A stretch of DNA of 64,000 bases from Jatrophihabitans_A lederbergiae (GCF_031845305.1 NZ_JAVREH010000001.1:1-64000); one strand, 5' to 3'; positions 16,160-24,968 are shown, counted from the first letter of the stretch. Made by a program: numbers and translations. Notes: generated by a model not told the origin, from the letters alone.

Positions 16160-17059
16160 ATGACAGCCGTGGCACACTCCGCGAGCGCGCTCGCCGTTCC
16201 CTCAGCAACCACCACTGCGTCGCGCAAGCGGTTCAGCGCCGGAAATGTCGGCACCCTCGCCGTCATAGCGCTGATCATCGTATGGTGCCTGGCACCCTTC
16301 TACTGGATGCTGGTCCTGGCATTCCGAAGCACCGCCTACACCTTCGACACCACGCCGTGGTTCACCCACGTCACCTTCGCCAACTTCAGATACGCCTTCA
16401 ACACCACCGACAACCAATTCGGCCGCTCGTTGTTCAACAGCGTGCTGATCGGCGCCGTCGTCACCTTCCTGGCAATGACGATCGGCGTCTTCGCCGGCTA
16501 TGCGATGGCCCGGTTGTCGTTCCGGGGCAAGGGTGCGGTGCTGGCAGCCATCCTCGGAGCGTCGATGTTCCCCGGGGTCGCGATCCTGACTCCGCTGTTC
16601 CAGCTGTTCGCCAACTGGGGCTGGCTGGGCACATACCAGGCGCTCATCCTGCCGCAGATCTCGTTCTCACTGCCGCTGGCGGTCTACACCCTCACCAGCT
16701 TCTTCTCCGACATGCCGTGGGAGCTGGAGCAGGCGGCCCGTGTCGACGGGGCGACACCGGGCCAGGCCTTCCGGCTGGTGATCTTCCCGCTGGCGGCACC
16801 GGCGCTGTTCACCACCGCGATCCTGGTGTTCCTGGCGTCCTGGAACGAGTACCTGCTCTCCAGCGTGCTGTCCAACGGCATCGCGAAGGTGGAGCCCTCG
16901 ACGGTGGCCCTGGCCAACTTCACGGCCGGTCCCCACGTGGTGCCGTACACCCAGACGATGGCGGCGGGCGTGGTCGTGACCATCCCGCTGGTGATAGTCG
17001 TACTGATGTTCCAGCGGCGCATCGTCAGCGGTCTCACGGCCGGCGGTGTCAAGGGCTGA
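16160..17059 (+). CDS. Sugar ABC transporter permease (MalG/SugB type)
   Basis: The protein has 299 residues with six predicted helices. The EAA loop reads WELEQAARVDGATPGQAF then VIFPLAAPAL, typical of the second permease of carbohydrate importers. ATG 16160 directly follows the first permease stop, with GGAAAGGGCGG as the likely ribosome site. No ATP-binding gene follows; the next gene is rpmE on the same strand after 207 bp. The importer must use an ATPase encoded elsewhere, as with the shared MsiK of Streptomyces. Confidence 0.92.
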   Translation: MTAVAHSASALAVPSATTTASRKRFSAGNVGTLAVIALIIVWCLAPFYWMLVLAFRSTAYTFDTTPWFTHVTFANFRYAFNTTDNQFGRSLFNSVLIGAVVTFLAMTIGVFAGYAMARLSFRGKGAVLAAILGASMFPGVAILTPLFQLFANWGWLGTYQALILPQISFSLPLAVYTLTSFFSDMPWELEQAARVDGATPGQAFRLVIFPLAAPALFTTAILVFLASWNEYLLSSVLSNGIAKVEPSTVALANFTAGPHVVPYTQTMAAGVVVTIPLVIVVLMFQRRIVSGLTAGGVKG

Positions 17060-17266
17060 CCACCCGCCGGGCCGCCCCGGACGGGAATGGCGGGCGGCGG
17101 TTCCGCGTTTGGAAGAGCGTGGCCACGACTGGCACACTGTCTGGTTGACGACCCGGCTCCGGTTCACGTCCTAGGTTCTCGCGGTCGGCGATAGCTCGCC
17201 GAAGCGACAGGGCGACCCGGCGGCCATAACCGGCGCCGACAACGGCGCCACAGAGAGGGAACCACC

Positions 17267-17494
17267 GTGAAGGACGCGATCCACCCCGAGTACGTGGTCA
17301 CCGACGTGACCTGCTCGTGCGGTAACACATTCACCACCCGGAGCACCGCCAAGTCCGGTGGGATACACGCTGAGGTCTGCTCCGCCTGCCACCCCTTCTA
17401 CACCGGCAAGCAGAAGATCATGGACGTCGGCGGCCGCGTCGACAAGTTCGAGAAGCGCTACGGAAAGCGCGAGCGGACGAACACCAACGCCTAG
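17267..17494 (+). CDS. rpmE: 50S ribosomal protein L31
   Basis: The 75-residue protein starts MKDAIHPEYVVTDVTC and has the zinc-binding Cys set of the C+ form (CSCG near 16-19, CSACHPF near 38-44). It sits on the large subunit near the central protuberance. GTG 17267 follows AGAGGGAACCACC. The neighbours are rho upstream, separated by inserted genes, and prfA downstream, the usual actinobacterial order. Confidence 0.97.
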   Translation: MKDAIHPEYVVTDVTCSCGNTFTTRSTAKSGGIHAEVCSACHPFYTGKQKIMDVGGRVDKFEKRYGKRERTNTNA

Positions 17495-17504
17495 CTGTCC
17501 CGAC

Positions 17505-17554
17505 GGCGCTCGTGGCATGCCCTTCCCGGCATGCCACGGGCGCCGTTTTCTTTT
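17505..17554 (+). terminator. Intrinsic terminator after rpmE
   Basis: A 17-bp GC-rich stem (17505-17521 with 17528-17544, one G-T pair, 6-base loop) is followed by TTTTCTTTT. It is the clearest rho-independent terminator in the window and separates rpmE from prfA. Confidence 0.9.
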
Positions 17555-17608
17555 CCCGGCAGATAGTCCCACCGTTCGGGTACCCGGTTCGTGATCGAAG
17601 GATGAGCA

Positions 17609-18691
17609 ATGGTTCAGCAGACGACCAGCACGAGCAACCTGGCCCAGGTGCTCGAGGAATACCGCCAGACCGAGACGGCGCTCTCGGACCCGGCCGTGCA
17701 CGCCGACCAGGGTGCGGCCAAGCGGCTGGGCCGGCGCTTCGCGCAGTTGGCGCCCATCGTCAGCACCTCGCACGAACTGGACAGCGTCCGGGCTGATGCC
17801 GAGGCCGCCCGCGAGCTCGCCGGCGAGGACGATTCCTTCGCGGCCGAGGCCGACGAGCTGGCCGCGCGCATCCCGGAGCTGGAGGCCAAGCTGCGCGAGC
17901 TGCTGGTGCCCAAGGACCCGAACGACATCAAGGACGTGATCCTCGAGATCAAGGCGGGTGAGGGCGGCGACGAGTCGGCGCTCTTCGCCGGCGACCTGCT
18001 CCGGATGTACCTGCGCTACGCCGAGCTGCAGGGCTGGCAGACCGAAATCCTCGACGACGAGGCGACCGACCTCGGCGGCCACAAGTCGGTGACCGTCGCG
18101 GTGCGCTCACGCAGCGCCGAGAACCCGGTGTGGAGCCGGCTGAAGTACGAGGGCGGCGTGCACCGCGTCCAGCGGGTGCCCGTCACCGAGTCGCAGGGCC
18201 GCATCCACACGTCCGCCGCCGGAGTGCTGGTGCTTCCCGAAGCCGAAGAGGTCGACGTCGAGATCGACATGAACGACCTGCGGGTCGACGTGTACCGGTC
18301 CTCCGGCCCGGGCGGCCAGAGCGTCAACACCACCGATTCGGCCGTCCGGATCACGCACGTGCCCACCGGGACCGTGGTGTCCATGCAGAACGAGAAGAGC
18401 CAGCTGCAGAACCGTGAGGCGGCACTGCGCGTGTTGCGGTCCAGGCTGCTGGCCCACGCTCAAGAACAAGCGGCGGAGGCGGCCTCGGACGCCCGGCGAT
18501 TGCAGGTCCGCACCATGGACCGCTCCGAGCGTGTTCGCACGTACAACTTCGCGGAGAACCGGATCGCCGACCACCGCGTCAACTTCAAGGCGTACAACCT
18601 CGACCAGGTGCTGGACGGCGCCCTGGACGATGTCATCAACGCCCTCACCCAGGCCGACATCGAGGCGGCACTGTCGGGTGCAGCCAACTGA
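17609..18691 (+). CDS. prfA: Peptide chain release factor 1
   Basis: This 360-residue factor reads UAA and UAG and triggers peptide release. The stop-codon recognition tripeptide appears as PVT in RVPVTESQGRIH near residue 190, and the catalytic GGQ in SSGPGGQSVNTTDSA near 236. The N-terminal coiled coil and the helix MQNEKSQLQNREAAL fit the family. ATG 17609 has a GAAGGA site. The next gene, prmC, methylates this factor's GGQ glutamine. Confidence 0.97.
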   Translation: MVQQTTSTSNLAQVLEEYRQTETALSDPAVHADQGAAKRLGRRFAQLAPIVSTSHELDSVRADAEAARELAGEDDSFAAEADELAARIPELEAKLRELLVPKDPNDIKDVILEIKAGEGGDESALFAGDLLRMYLRYAELQGWQTEILDDEATDLGGHKSVTVAVRSRSAENPVWSRLKYEGGVHRVQRVPVTESQGRIHTSAAGVLVLPEAEEVDVEIDMNDLRVDVYRSSGPGGQSVNTTDSAVRITHVPTGTVVSMQNEKSQLQNREAALRVLRSRLLAHAQEQAAEAASDARRLQVRTMDRSERVRTYNFAENRIADHRVNFKAYNLDQVLDGALDDVINALTQADIEAALSGAAN

Positions 18692-19563
18692 GCTGCGAAC
18701 CCGGGCCGCGGCTCAGCGTTCCGGCTGAGCTCAGGGCGGCCGTCGAGGTTCTGGCCGCCACCGGTGCCGGCTCGCCGCGGGTGGACGCTGAGCTGTTGCT
18801 CGCGCACCTGCTGGGTCGCAGCCGTACCCAGCTACTGCTGGCAGGCGGTCTCGACGCCGGCACCGCGGTCCGTTACCGGGAGCTGGTCGGTCAGCGGGCC
18901 GAAGGGATACCGCTGCAGCACCTGACCGGCACTGCGCCGTTTCGCCATCTCGAACTCGTCGTCGGTCCCGGGGTGTTCATTCCGCGGCCGGAGACCGAGC
19001 TGGTGCTGGAGCTGGCCACCGCACAGCTGCGGGTCGCCGGGACGGTGGTGGATCTCTGCGCGGGGTCCGGCGCCATCGCCCTCGCTGTCGCCCAGGAATA
19101 CCCGGCCGCCCGCGTGGTCGCCGTCGAGCGGTCAGCCGCCGCTCTGGAATGGCTGCGCCGCAACGCAACTGCCCGCGCAGCGGCGGGGGACCGGCCGATC
19201 GAAGTGGTGCCGGCCGACGTGACGGATCCCGGGCTGCTTGCCGGGTTGACGGGCAGCGTCGACGTGGTGCTGAGCAATCCGCCCTACGTCCCGGAGCGAC
19301 TCCGCGCCGAGCTGTCCGTAGAGGTCAGCCACGACCCGGACGAGGCGGTTTTCGCGGGTGAGGACGGACTGGCTCTGATGCCGGGGCTGCTGCGGACCGC
19401 TGCCCGGCTGCTTCGTCCGGGTGGGCTTGCCGTGATCGAGCATGACGAGAGCCAGCCCAAGTCGATGACCCGGCTGCTGATCGAGGGGCAGAGCTGGCAC
19501 ACCGTGGCCGCCCACACCGATCTTGCTGGGCAAGCACGGTTCGCGACCGCGCACAGGCGCTAG
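18688..19563 (+). CDS. prmC: Release factor glutamine methyltransferase
   Basis: The SAM-dependent enzyme methylates the Gln of the release-factor GGQ motif. Motifs are VVDLCAGSGAIALAVA (SAM site) and SNPPYVPERLRAEL (NPPY binds the Gln), with IPRPETELVLELA before them. The conserved N-terminal helical domain begins at about 18724 (ELRAAVEVLAATGAG), upstream of the first usable GTG at 18781, so that start would be too short. No ATG, GTG or TTG lies between; CTG 18688, overlapping the prfA stop as CTGA, is my best guess, with low certainty. The product identity is firm. Confidence 0.93.
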   Translation: MSCEPGPRLSVPAELRAAVEVLAATGAGSPRVDAELLLAHLLGRSRTQLLLAGGLDAGTAVRYRELVGQRAEGIPLQHLTGTAPFRHLELVVGPGVFIPRPETELVLELATAQLRVAGTVVDLCAGSGAIALAVAQEYPAARVVAVERSAAALEWLRRNATARAAAGDRPIEVVPADVTDPGLLAGLTGSVDVVLSNPPYVPERLRAELSVEVSHDPDEAVFAGEDGLALMPGLLRTAARLLRPGGLAVIEHDESQPKSMTRLLIEGQSWHTVAAHTDLAGQARFATAHRR

Positions 19564-19571
19564 CGGGTGAG

Positions 19572-19621
19572 AGGTTGGTATGTTCTCCGGCCGCTATGCC
19601 GACCGGAGAACATACCAACCT
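19572..19621. terminator. Perfect 19-bp hairpin between convergent genes
   Basis: 19572-19590 pairs perfectly with 19603-19621 around a 12-base loop. The arms read aggttggtatgttctccgg and its complement. It lies between the ends of prmC and the opposing hydrolase gene and can act on both strands. No T-run follows. The arms are AT-richer than the surroundings. Confidence 0.7.
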
Positions 19622-19665
19622 AATAGCGACCGTCAGGCTGGCGGCGGTACCGCTGACCGCCCGAC

Positions 19666-20931
19666 TCAGCCCAGCGTCACGACCGGCTCACCGGCAGAAC
19701 TGAGCCCGTTTGCCGAGCGGGTGCACGAGCCGCCCCGCACCGTCCCCTCGTTGTAGGCCTGACGCAGGCAGCTGCGCAGAGCCAGCTGCCCCCAGTAGTT
19801 CGGGTGCAGCGACTCCTGCACGTAGTAGGGCCCCAGCACCGTCGAGACGGTCCGGATCTGCTCGATCCACTCGCTGGCGTCCACCGCGCCTGCGCTGCGC
19901 CAGCTTGCGAGCGATGTCTCGCTCAGCAGGTGCACACCGTTCTCGCACAGCCGGCGGCCGTTGAACAGCCCCGACACGTCGACGATCTTGACGTTCGGCA
20001 GCGCCGACTGGGTGGTGGCCGACCGTACCGCGCTGTTGATGTTCGGCAGGGCGCTGGAGCCGGCCCAGCTCGCGTCGTTGTTCCAGAAGCCGCAGCCACC
20101 CGTGCTCTGGCGGGTGAAGCCCGACTCGCTGTAGCGGATGCCCGAGCCGGCCGGCAGCGGCGAGGGGTAGGTCTGCACCACCATCGTGTAATCGGAGGCG
20201 GTGTAGCCGTCGTTGGCCAGCGCGGTGTTGACGTTGCGCAGCGCGTTGGAGATCCGTGTGGTCACCGCGCTGATGTTGGTGCTGGTGAAATTGGCGGTGA
20301 CCGACGAGTCGTCGTTGCAGTAGTTCTTGAACCAGGTCGGCGACGTCAGGAAGTCAGTGACACAGGACTGCACGATGGAGCCGAAGTTGAAGTCGTTGCC
20401 GCCGATGGAGACCGCGACCATCTTCACCTTGTGCGTCGATGCGAATGTCTGCAGGGCCAGCGCCTGACCGATGTGGCCCGCTCCGTCGTCGTAGAAGTCC
20501 AGGCCGGGCTTGAAGTCGTTACCCGAGGAGTACGCCGACGTGGCGGTCTCGGCGCCGGAGCAGGCGAGGTTGGCCGACTGGATCGTGCCGAAGCTGATCT
20601 CGGCGCTCTTGGACCGGTGGCAGCCGGGGATGGACTCGCCGCTACCGGCGTCGTAGTAGGCCGTCGAGCCGAGGGCGTCGGTCTGGCCGGAGTCGTCGGA
20701 GTTGCCGGCCCAGCGACCGGCCTCACCGGAGATGTAGGAGTCACCGAGGCTGACCGCCCAGTCGCTGCCGGCCGGAACGACCTGGGGCGAGGTGGTGGCG
20801 GTAGCCGCGGGGGCGCCGATGGCGATCAGCGCGCCCGCGGTGGTGACGGCGCCCGCGACGAGGGCCGCGGTGCGTTGCCAGCCTCTTCGCCGGGGACCTC
20901 GCTGAATGGGGGACGGGACGGAGTGCGGCAT
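19666..20931 (-). CDS. Secreted SGNH/GDSL-family hydrolase
   Basis: The protein has 421 residues. An N-terminal signal peptide (basic RGPRRRGWQR, then hydrophobic AALVAGAVTTAGALIAIG, cleavage near ATA) directs export. The SGNH blocks are visible: SLGDSYISGEAG with the nucleophile Ser near 66, a Gly-containing block around SANLACSGAET, VSIGGNDFNF with the Asn, and ESLHPNYWGQLALRSCL with the catalytic His. Several Cys suggest disulfides. This is the pattern of actinobacterial extracellular lipases and esterases; the substrate is unknown. ATG 20931 follows GGAAGGA; a much longer open frame to 22014 is spurious. It interrupts the usual prmC-sua5 order in the opposite direction. Confidence 0.9.
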   Translation of the reverse strand: MPHSVPSPIQRGPRRRGWQRTAALVAGAVTTAGALIAIGAPAATATTSPQVVPAGSDWAVSLGDSYISGEAGRWAGNSDDSGQTDALGSTAYYDAGSGESIPGCHRSKSAEISFGTIQSANLACSGAETATSAYSSGNDFKPGLDFYDDGAGHIGQALALQTFASTHKVKMVAVSIGGNDFNFGSIVQSCVTDFLTSPTWFKNYCNDDSSVTANFTSTNISAVTTRISNALRNVNTALANDGYTASDYTMVVQTYPSPLPAGSGIRYSESGFTRQSTGGCGFWNNDASWAGSSALPNINSAVRSATTQSALPNVKIVDVSGLFNGRRLCENGVHLLSETSLASWRSAGAVDASEWIEQIRTVSTVLGPYYVQESLHPNYWGQLALRSCLRQAYNEGTVRGGSCTRSANGLSSAGEPVVTLG

Positions 20932-21099
20932 CGGTGGTTCCTTCCGGGGGAACTGCGGTGGGGGGACACAGCGCGGGACAGTGGCTCCGGTATTACCCAG
21001 AACCGGACTTCTCGGACCTGACCTGCCAGATCTTGGCACCGATGTGGAATCCGGGCTACCCCGCGGTACACAAATTCCGCTACGGCAAGATGGCGTGTC

Positions 21100-21738
21100 A
21101 TGAGCGACATGCTGGACTGCACCGACCCCGACACCCGTCCGATGGCCATCGGAACCGCGGCGCGCGCCGTCGCCGCCGGATCCGTGGTGGTTCTGCCCAC
21201 CGACACCCTGTACGGAATCGGCGCGGACGCGTTCAACCCCAGTGCCGTGACCACGCTGCTGGCCGCGAAGGGGCGCGGGCGCAACATGCCGGTTCCGGTG
21301 CTCGTCGGCTCGTGGACGACGATCGACGGCCTCGTCAGCGCCGTTCCTGGCACCGCTCGGGACCTCATCGAGGCGTTCTGGCCCGGCGGGTTGACCCTGG
21401 TCGTGGAGCACGCCCCCTCGCTGGCGTGGGACCTCGGCGACGCGCGCGGGACGGTGGCGATCCGGATGCCGCTGCACCCTGTCGCGCTGGAGCTGCTGGC
21501 CAGCACCGGGCCGATGGCGGTGTCCAGCGCCAACGTCAGCTCCCGGCCGCCGGCCACCACGGCGCAGGAGGCCTACGAGCAGCTCGGGGAGTCGGTGTCG
21601 GTCTATCTCGACGGCGGCGAGGTGCCGATCGGTCAGGCCTCCACCATCGTGGATCTCACGGGTGAGGCTCCGGTCGTCCTGCGCGAGGGCGCCGTGAGCC
21701 TGGCGGCGCTGCGAGAGGTCCTCGGTTCGGTCGGCTAA
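21100..21738 (+). CDS. L-threonylcarbamoyladenylate synthase
   Basis: This 212-residue Sua5/YciO/YrdC-domain enzyme makes threonylcarbamoyl-AMP from threonine, bicarbonate and ATP, the first step of t6A modification at position 37 of ANN-decoding tRNAs. Visible motifs are VVLPTDTLYGIGADA, the KGRGRNMPVPVLV substrate loop, FWPGGLTLVVE, VAIRMPLHP and SSANVSSRPPATT. The size fits the short TsaC-like form. ATG 21100 sits near the divergent hydrolase promoter region. The following 100 bp to glyA carry a direct repeat. Confidence 0.95.
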   Translation: MSDMLDCTDPDTRPMAIGTAARAVAAGSVVVLPTDTLYGIGADAFNPSAVTTLLAAKGRGRNMPVPVLVGSWTTIDGLVSAVPGTARDLIEAFWPGGLTLVVEHAPSLAWDLGDARGTVAIRMPLHPVALELLASTGPMAVSSANVSSRPPATTAQEAYEQLGESVSVYLDGGEVPIGQASTIVDLTGEAPVVLREGAVSLAALREVLGSVG

Positions 21739-21740
21739 TC

Positions 21741-21777
21741 TCTCTGTGCGGGAGAGAACTATCTCTGTGCGGGAGAG
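21741..21777 (+). repeat. 16-bp direct repeat between sua5 and glyA
   Basis: tctctgtgcgggagag occurs at 21741-21756 and again at 21762-21777. It may form part of the glyA leader; no hairpin or riboswitch core was recognised. Confidence 0.6.
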
Positions 21778-21838
21778 CAGCGGTCGCGGAGTGCCCTCCG
21801 GTGGCCCGCCATGGATCTGAGCTAGGAGTGCGTCGACA

Positions 21839-23104
21839 ATGACTGACCAGTACTGGGGCCCGGACTTCGACGCACTGCAGAAGGTGGACCCCGAGATAGC
21901 CGGCGTCGTACTCGACGAGCTCGACCGGCTCCGTGGCGGCCTGCAGTTGATCGCGAGCGAGAACTTCACCTCGCCTGCCGTACTCGCCGCGCTCGGCAGC
22001 ACGCTGAGCAACAAGTACGCCGAGGGCTACCCCGGACGCCGGTACTACGGTGGCTGCGAGGTCGTCGACCGCGCCGAGCAGATCGGCATCGACCGCGCCA
22101 AGGCCCTGTTCGGCGCCGATCACGCCAACCTGCAGCCGCACTCGGGCGCCAATGCCAACCTGGCCGTGTACGGCGCGTTCCTGCAGCCGGGCGACACGGT
22201 GCTGGCGATGTCGCTGCCGCACGGCGGGCACCTAACTCATGGCACGAAGGTCAGCTTCTCCGGCAAGTGGTTCAATGCCGTGAGCTACGGCGTGGACCCG
22301 GCCACCGAGAACATCGACTACGACCAGGTCCGGGCTCTCGCGCTCGAGCACAAGCCGAAGCTGCTCATCTGCGGGGGCTCGGCCATCCCGCGGCTGATCG
22401 ACTTCGCCGCGTTCCGCGAGATCGCGGACTCCGTCGGCGCGATTCTGATGGTCGACGCCGCCCACTTCATCGGCCTGGTCGCCGGAAAGGCGATCCCGTC
22501 GCCGGTGCCCTATGCCGACGTCGTGACGTTCACGACCCACAAGGTGCTGCGCGGTCCCCGCGGCGGTGCGCTGGTGTGCAAGGCCGAACACGCCGCGAAG
22601 CTGGACAAGGCGGTGTTCCCGATGATGCAGGGCGGCCCGCTGATGCACGCGATCGCCGCCAAGGCCGTCAACTTCGCCGAGTGCGCGACCACCGAGTACC
22701 AGGACTATGCCCGCCAGGTCATCAGCAACGCCCAGGCGCTGACCTCCGGACTGGCCGATGCCGGCATGCGCCCGGTCACCGGTGGCACGGACACCCACCT
22801 GGCGCTGCTGGACCTGCAGGGCCTCGGCGTCAGCGGCCGGGACGCCGAGGCGCGCTGCGATGCCTCGGGCATCGTGCTGAACAAGAACGCCATCCCGAAC
22901 GATCCGGCACCGCCGTCGGTCGCCTCGGGCGTCCGGGTCGGCTCGCCGTCGGTCACCACCCAGGGGATGCGGGAGCCCGAGATGGCCCGCATCGCCGATC
23001 TCATCGCCCGCGCCGTCACCTCCCAGAACGCCGCTGCCCATGCCGAGATCCGGGCCGAGGTCGGCGAACTCGTCGCGGCTCATCCGGCGTATCCCCGGGG
23101 CTGA
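21839..23104 (+). CDS. glyA: Serine hydroxymethyltransferase
   Basis: This 421-residue fold-I PLP enzyme interconverts serine and glycine, loading one-carbon units on tetrahydrofolate. Motifs are LIASENFTSPAVLAALGS, NKYAEGYPGRRYYGGCEVVD, HSGANANLAVY, the PLP lysine in TFTTHKVLRGPRGG near 234, and GIVLNKNAIPNDP. The usual TTHKTLRGPRGG has Val at one place here, which is conservative. ATG 21839 has a TAGGAG site. Its position beside wecA and upstream of the atp operon recurs in some actinobacteria. Confidence 0.96.
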   Translation: MTDQYWGPDFDALQKVDPEIAGVVLDELDRLRGGLQLIASENFTSPAVLAALGSTLSNKYAEGYPGRRYYGGCEVVDRAEQIGIDRAKALFGADHANLQPHSGANANLAVYGAFLQPGDTVLAMSLPHGGHLTHGTKVSFSGKWFNAVSYGVDPATENIDYDQVRALALEHKPKLLICGGSAIPRLIDFAAFREIADSVGAILMVDAAHFIGLVAGKAIPSPVPYADVVTFTTHKVLRGPRGGALVCKAEHAAKLDKAVFPMMQGGPLMHAIAAKAVNFAECATTEYQDYARQVISNAQALTSGLADAGMRPVTGGTDTHLALLDLQGLGVSGRDAEARCDASGIVLNKNAIPNDPAPPSVASGVRVGSPSVTTQGMREPEMARIADLIARAVTSQNAAAHAEIRAEVGELVAAHPAYPRG

Positions 23105-23117
23105 GCCGGGGTCCGAA

Positions 23118-24242
23118 GTGCATCCGTCCCTCGAATACGCACTCGTCGGCTTGATCGCCACCATCGGGACATATCTCTGCACACCGCTGGCCCGCCAGAT
23201 CGCCACTCGCTGGGGCGCTGTCGCCAAGCCGCGCGACCGCGACGTGCATGCCGTCGACACGCCCCGGCTCGGTGGGCTTGCCCTGCTGGCGGGGTTCAGC
23301 GCCGCCATGGTGATCGCGCACGCCCTGCCGACCCTGCACGGAACCTTCCGTAATGGCAGTGAGATCACCGGCGTGCTCTGCGGCGGCATCATCATCTGCG
23401 GCCTCGGCGTGCTCGACGACCGGTACGAGCTGGACTCCCTGACCAAGTTCGCCGGCCAGGTGACCGCGGCGGCGGTCATGTCGATCGTGGGCGGCATCCA
23501 GCTGCTCTACATCTACGTTCCGTGGGGCAATGTCGGCACCATCCCGCTGGATCGCGATGCCAGTGTGGAACTGACCATCCTGCTCACAGTGCTCACCATC
23601 AACGCCGTCAACTTCATCGACGGCCTGGACGGCCTGGCCGCAGGCGTCACGGCGATCCAGGGAATGGCCTTCTTCGGCTACAGCTATCACCTCGCGCAGG
23701 TCGGCAACACCGACATCGCCCTGGCACCGACCCTGATCTGCGCCGGACTGACGGGGGCCTGCATCGGGTTCCTGCCGCACAACTTCTCGCCGGCCCGGAT
23801 CTTCATGGGCGACTCCGGCTCGATGCTGGTCGGGCTCATCCTCTCGGCCGGTGCTACCACGGCGTCCTCCCAGGCCGATCCGCAGTCCCTCGGCCTCGGC
23901 CTCAAGGGCGCGCTGCCGCTGTACCTGCCGTTGATCCTGCCCTTCGCGGTGCTCGCGCTGCCGCTGTTCGACCTGTTGCTGGCGGTGATCCGCCGGCTGC
24001 GTCGCGGCCAGTCGCCCTTCGCGCCCGACAAGGAGCATTTGCACCACCGTCTGATGGACCTCGGCCACAGCCATCGCCGCGCCGTGCTGCTGCTCTATTT
24101 CTGGTCCGCCGTGCTGGCCTTCGGAGCCGTCGCCATGTCGATCAGTAAGGGGCCGTGGCTGGTGCTCGCGGTGGTTGCCGGGTTGCTGGGCGCGGGCCTG
24201 CTGGCCACCGCCATCCCGCGGCTGCGATCGGCGCGACTGTGA
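23118..24242 (+). CDS. wecA: Polyprenyl-phosphate GlcNAc-1-phosphate transferase
   Basis: This 374-residue integral membrane enzyme has about ten helices. It moves a sugar-1-phosphate from UDP-GlcNAc to decaprenyl phosphate, starting cell-wall linker or polymer synthesis. Family motifs in order are RDVHAVDTPRLGGLALL, LGVLDDRYELD (catalytic Asp pair), NAVNFIDGLDGLAAG, FMGDSGSMLVG and the His-rich loop EHLHHRLMDLGHSHR. GTG 23118, 13 bp after glyA, is used because the conserved region starts there; an upstream frame lies inside glyA. The atp genes follow directly, matching mycobacterial order (rfe). Confidence 0.93.
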   Translation: MHPSLEYALVGLIATIGTYLCTPLARQIATRWGAVAKPRDRDVHAVDTPRLGGLALLAGFSAAMVIAHALPTLHGTFRNGSEITGVLCGGIIICGLGVLDDRYELDSLTKFAGQVTAAAVMSIVGGIQLLYIYVPWGNVGTIPLDRDASVELTILLTVLTINAVNFIDGLDGLAAGVTAIQGMAFFGYSYHLAQVGNTDIALAPTLICAGLTGACIGFLPHNFSPARIFMGDSGSMLVGLILSAGATTASSQADPQSLGLGLKGALPLYLPLILPFAVLALPLFDLLLAVIRRLRRGQSPFAPDKEHLHHRLMDLGHSHRRAVLLLYFWSAVLAFGAVAMSISKGPWLVLAVVAGLLGAGLLATAIPRLRSARL

Positions 24243-24252
24243 CGGCGCAGTT

Positions 24253-24627
24253 ATGACGGCGCGGCCGGGCCTGCTCCGGCTGCGCTGGCTCTGCCTGGGA
24301 GTCGCCGCGGTCGTGGGGGGCGCCCTCTTCGCCGTCCTCAGCCCGGCCGGTTCCCGGGCATCCTTGAGCTACCTCGCGGGACTGGTATTCACCACGTTGA
24401 TCCTCGAGGTCAGTACCTTCAACGTCCGCTACACCGACCGGTTCCTGCCCAAGCTCACACTGCCGGTCGCAGTGCTGAGCTACTTCCTGACCGCGACCGC
24501 GCTGGCCGTTGCGCTCGCCGCGTCGAGCCCTCGCGTGGTGAACGGCGCCGGGGTCGCGGTCGGCCTCGTTGCGGTCGTCGTGATCTGGGTCGGGACGGAG
24601 ATCGCGCGGCTCAGGGTGCGGTCATAG
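24253..24627 (+). CDS. Small four-helix membrane protein upstream of the ATP synthase genes
   Basis: The 124-residue protein has four hydrophobic segments: CLGVAAVVGGALFAVL, YLAGLVFTTLILEVS, LPVAVLSYFLTATALAVALAA and AVGLVAVVVIWVGTEIARL. It occupies the place of the Rv1303-like or AtpI-like gene between wecA and atpB in actinobacteria. Such proteins are thought to help assemble the c-ring or supply Mg2+, but this one has no diagnostic residue that I can name. It starts 10 bp after wecA and ends 32 bp before the next small gene. Confidence 0.75.
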   Translation: MTARPGLLRLRWLCLGVAAVVGGALFAVLSPAGSRASLSYLAGLVFTTLILEVSTFNVRYTDRFLPKLTLPVAVLSYFLTATALAVALAASSPRVVNGAGVAVGLVAVVVIWVGTEIARLRVRS

Positions 24628-24659
24628 CAATTCCGGCGGCCTGTTAGGATTTCCACCAG

Positions 24660-24968
24660 ATGAATCGTCCTGCAGGGCCCGGTGAGCCGCCGGGCGGTGA
24701 CCCGTGGGCGGCGTTCGGTTACCTGGTATCCGGCGTCGTATTCTATGGCGGCATCGGCTGGGGGCTGAGCGTCTGGCTCCACGCGAGCTTTCTGCTTCCG
24801 ATCGGCATTGTGGTCGGAGCGGGGCTCGGGATGTACATGGTTATTGCCCGATTTCGGCTGCGTGAACCACACGGACAGCACGACCCTCAGGCTGCGACCG
24901 GCACCACCCCGCGTGACGATGCAGCCGACGTACGACGGCCAGATGATGACCGAGGAGACACTGCGTGA
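24660..24968 (+). CDS. AtpZ/AtpI-family two-helix membrane protein
   Basis: The 102-residue protein has a Pro/Gly-rich start, then PWAAFGYLVSGVVFYGGIGW and FLLPIGIVVGAGLGMYMV, two helices with the Gly-rich pattern of the AtpZ/AtpI family. A hydrophilic, acidic tail (RPDDDRGDTA) follows. Family members associate with F1Fo synthase and aid c-ring assembly. There is no clear ribosome site before ATG 24660; a TAGGAT box 10 bases upstream could give a very short leader. Its stop overlaps the GTG of atpB by 4 bp. Confidence 0.82.
   Translation: MNRPAGPGEPPGGDPWAAFGYLVSGVVFYGGIGWGLSVWLHASFLLPIGIVVGAGLGMYMVIARFRLREPHGQHDPQAATGTTPRDDAADVRRPDDDRGDTA

Noticed and set aside
17145..17177. Promoter of rpmE with TTGACG and TAGGTT
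   Set aside because: The spacing of 21 bases is too wide, and I saw no better pair. The rpmE promoter remains unassigned.
19666..22014. 782-codon reading of the SGNH hydrolase frame
   Set aside because: Everything upstream of ATG 20931 overlaps sua5 on the other strand and lacks conservation. ATG 20931 has a strong ribosome site and begins a signal peptide.
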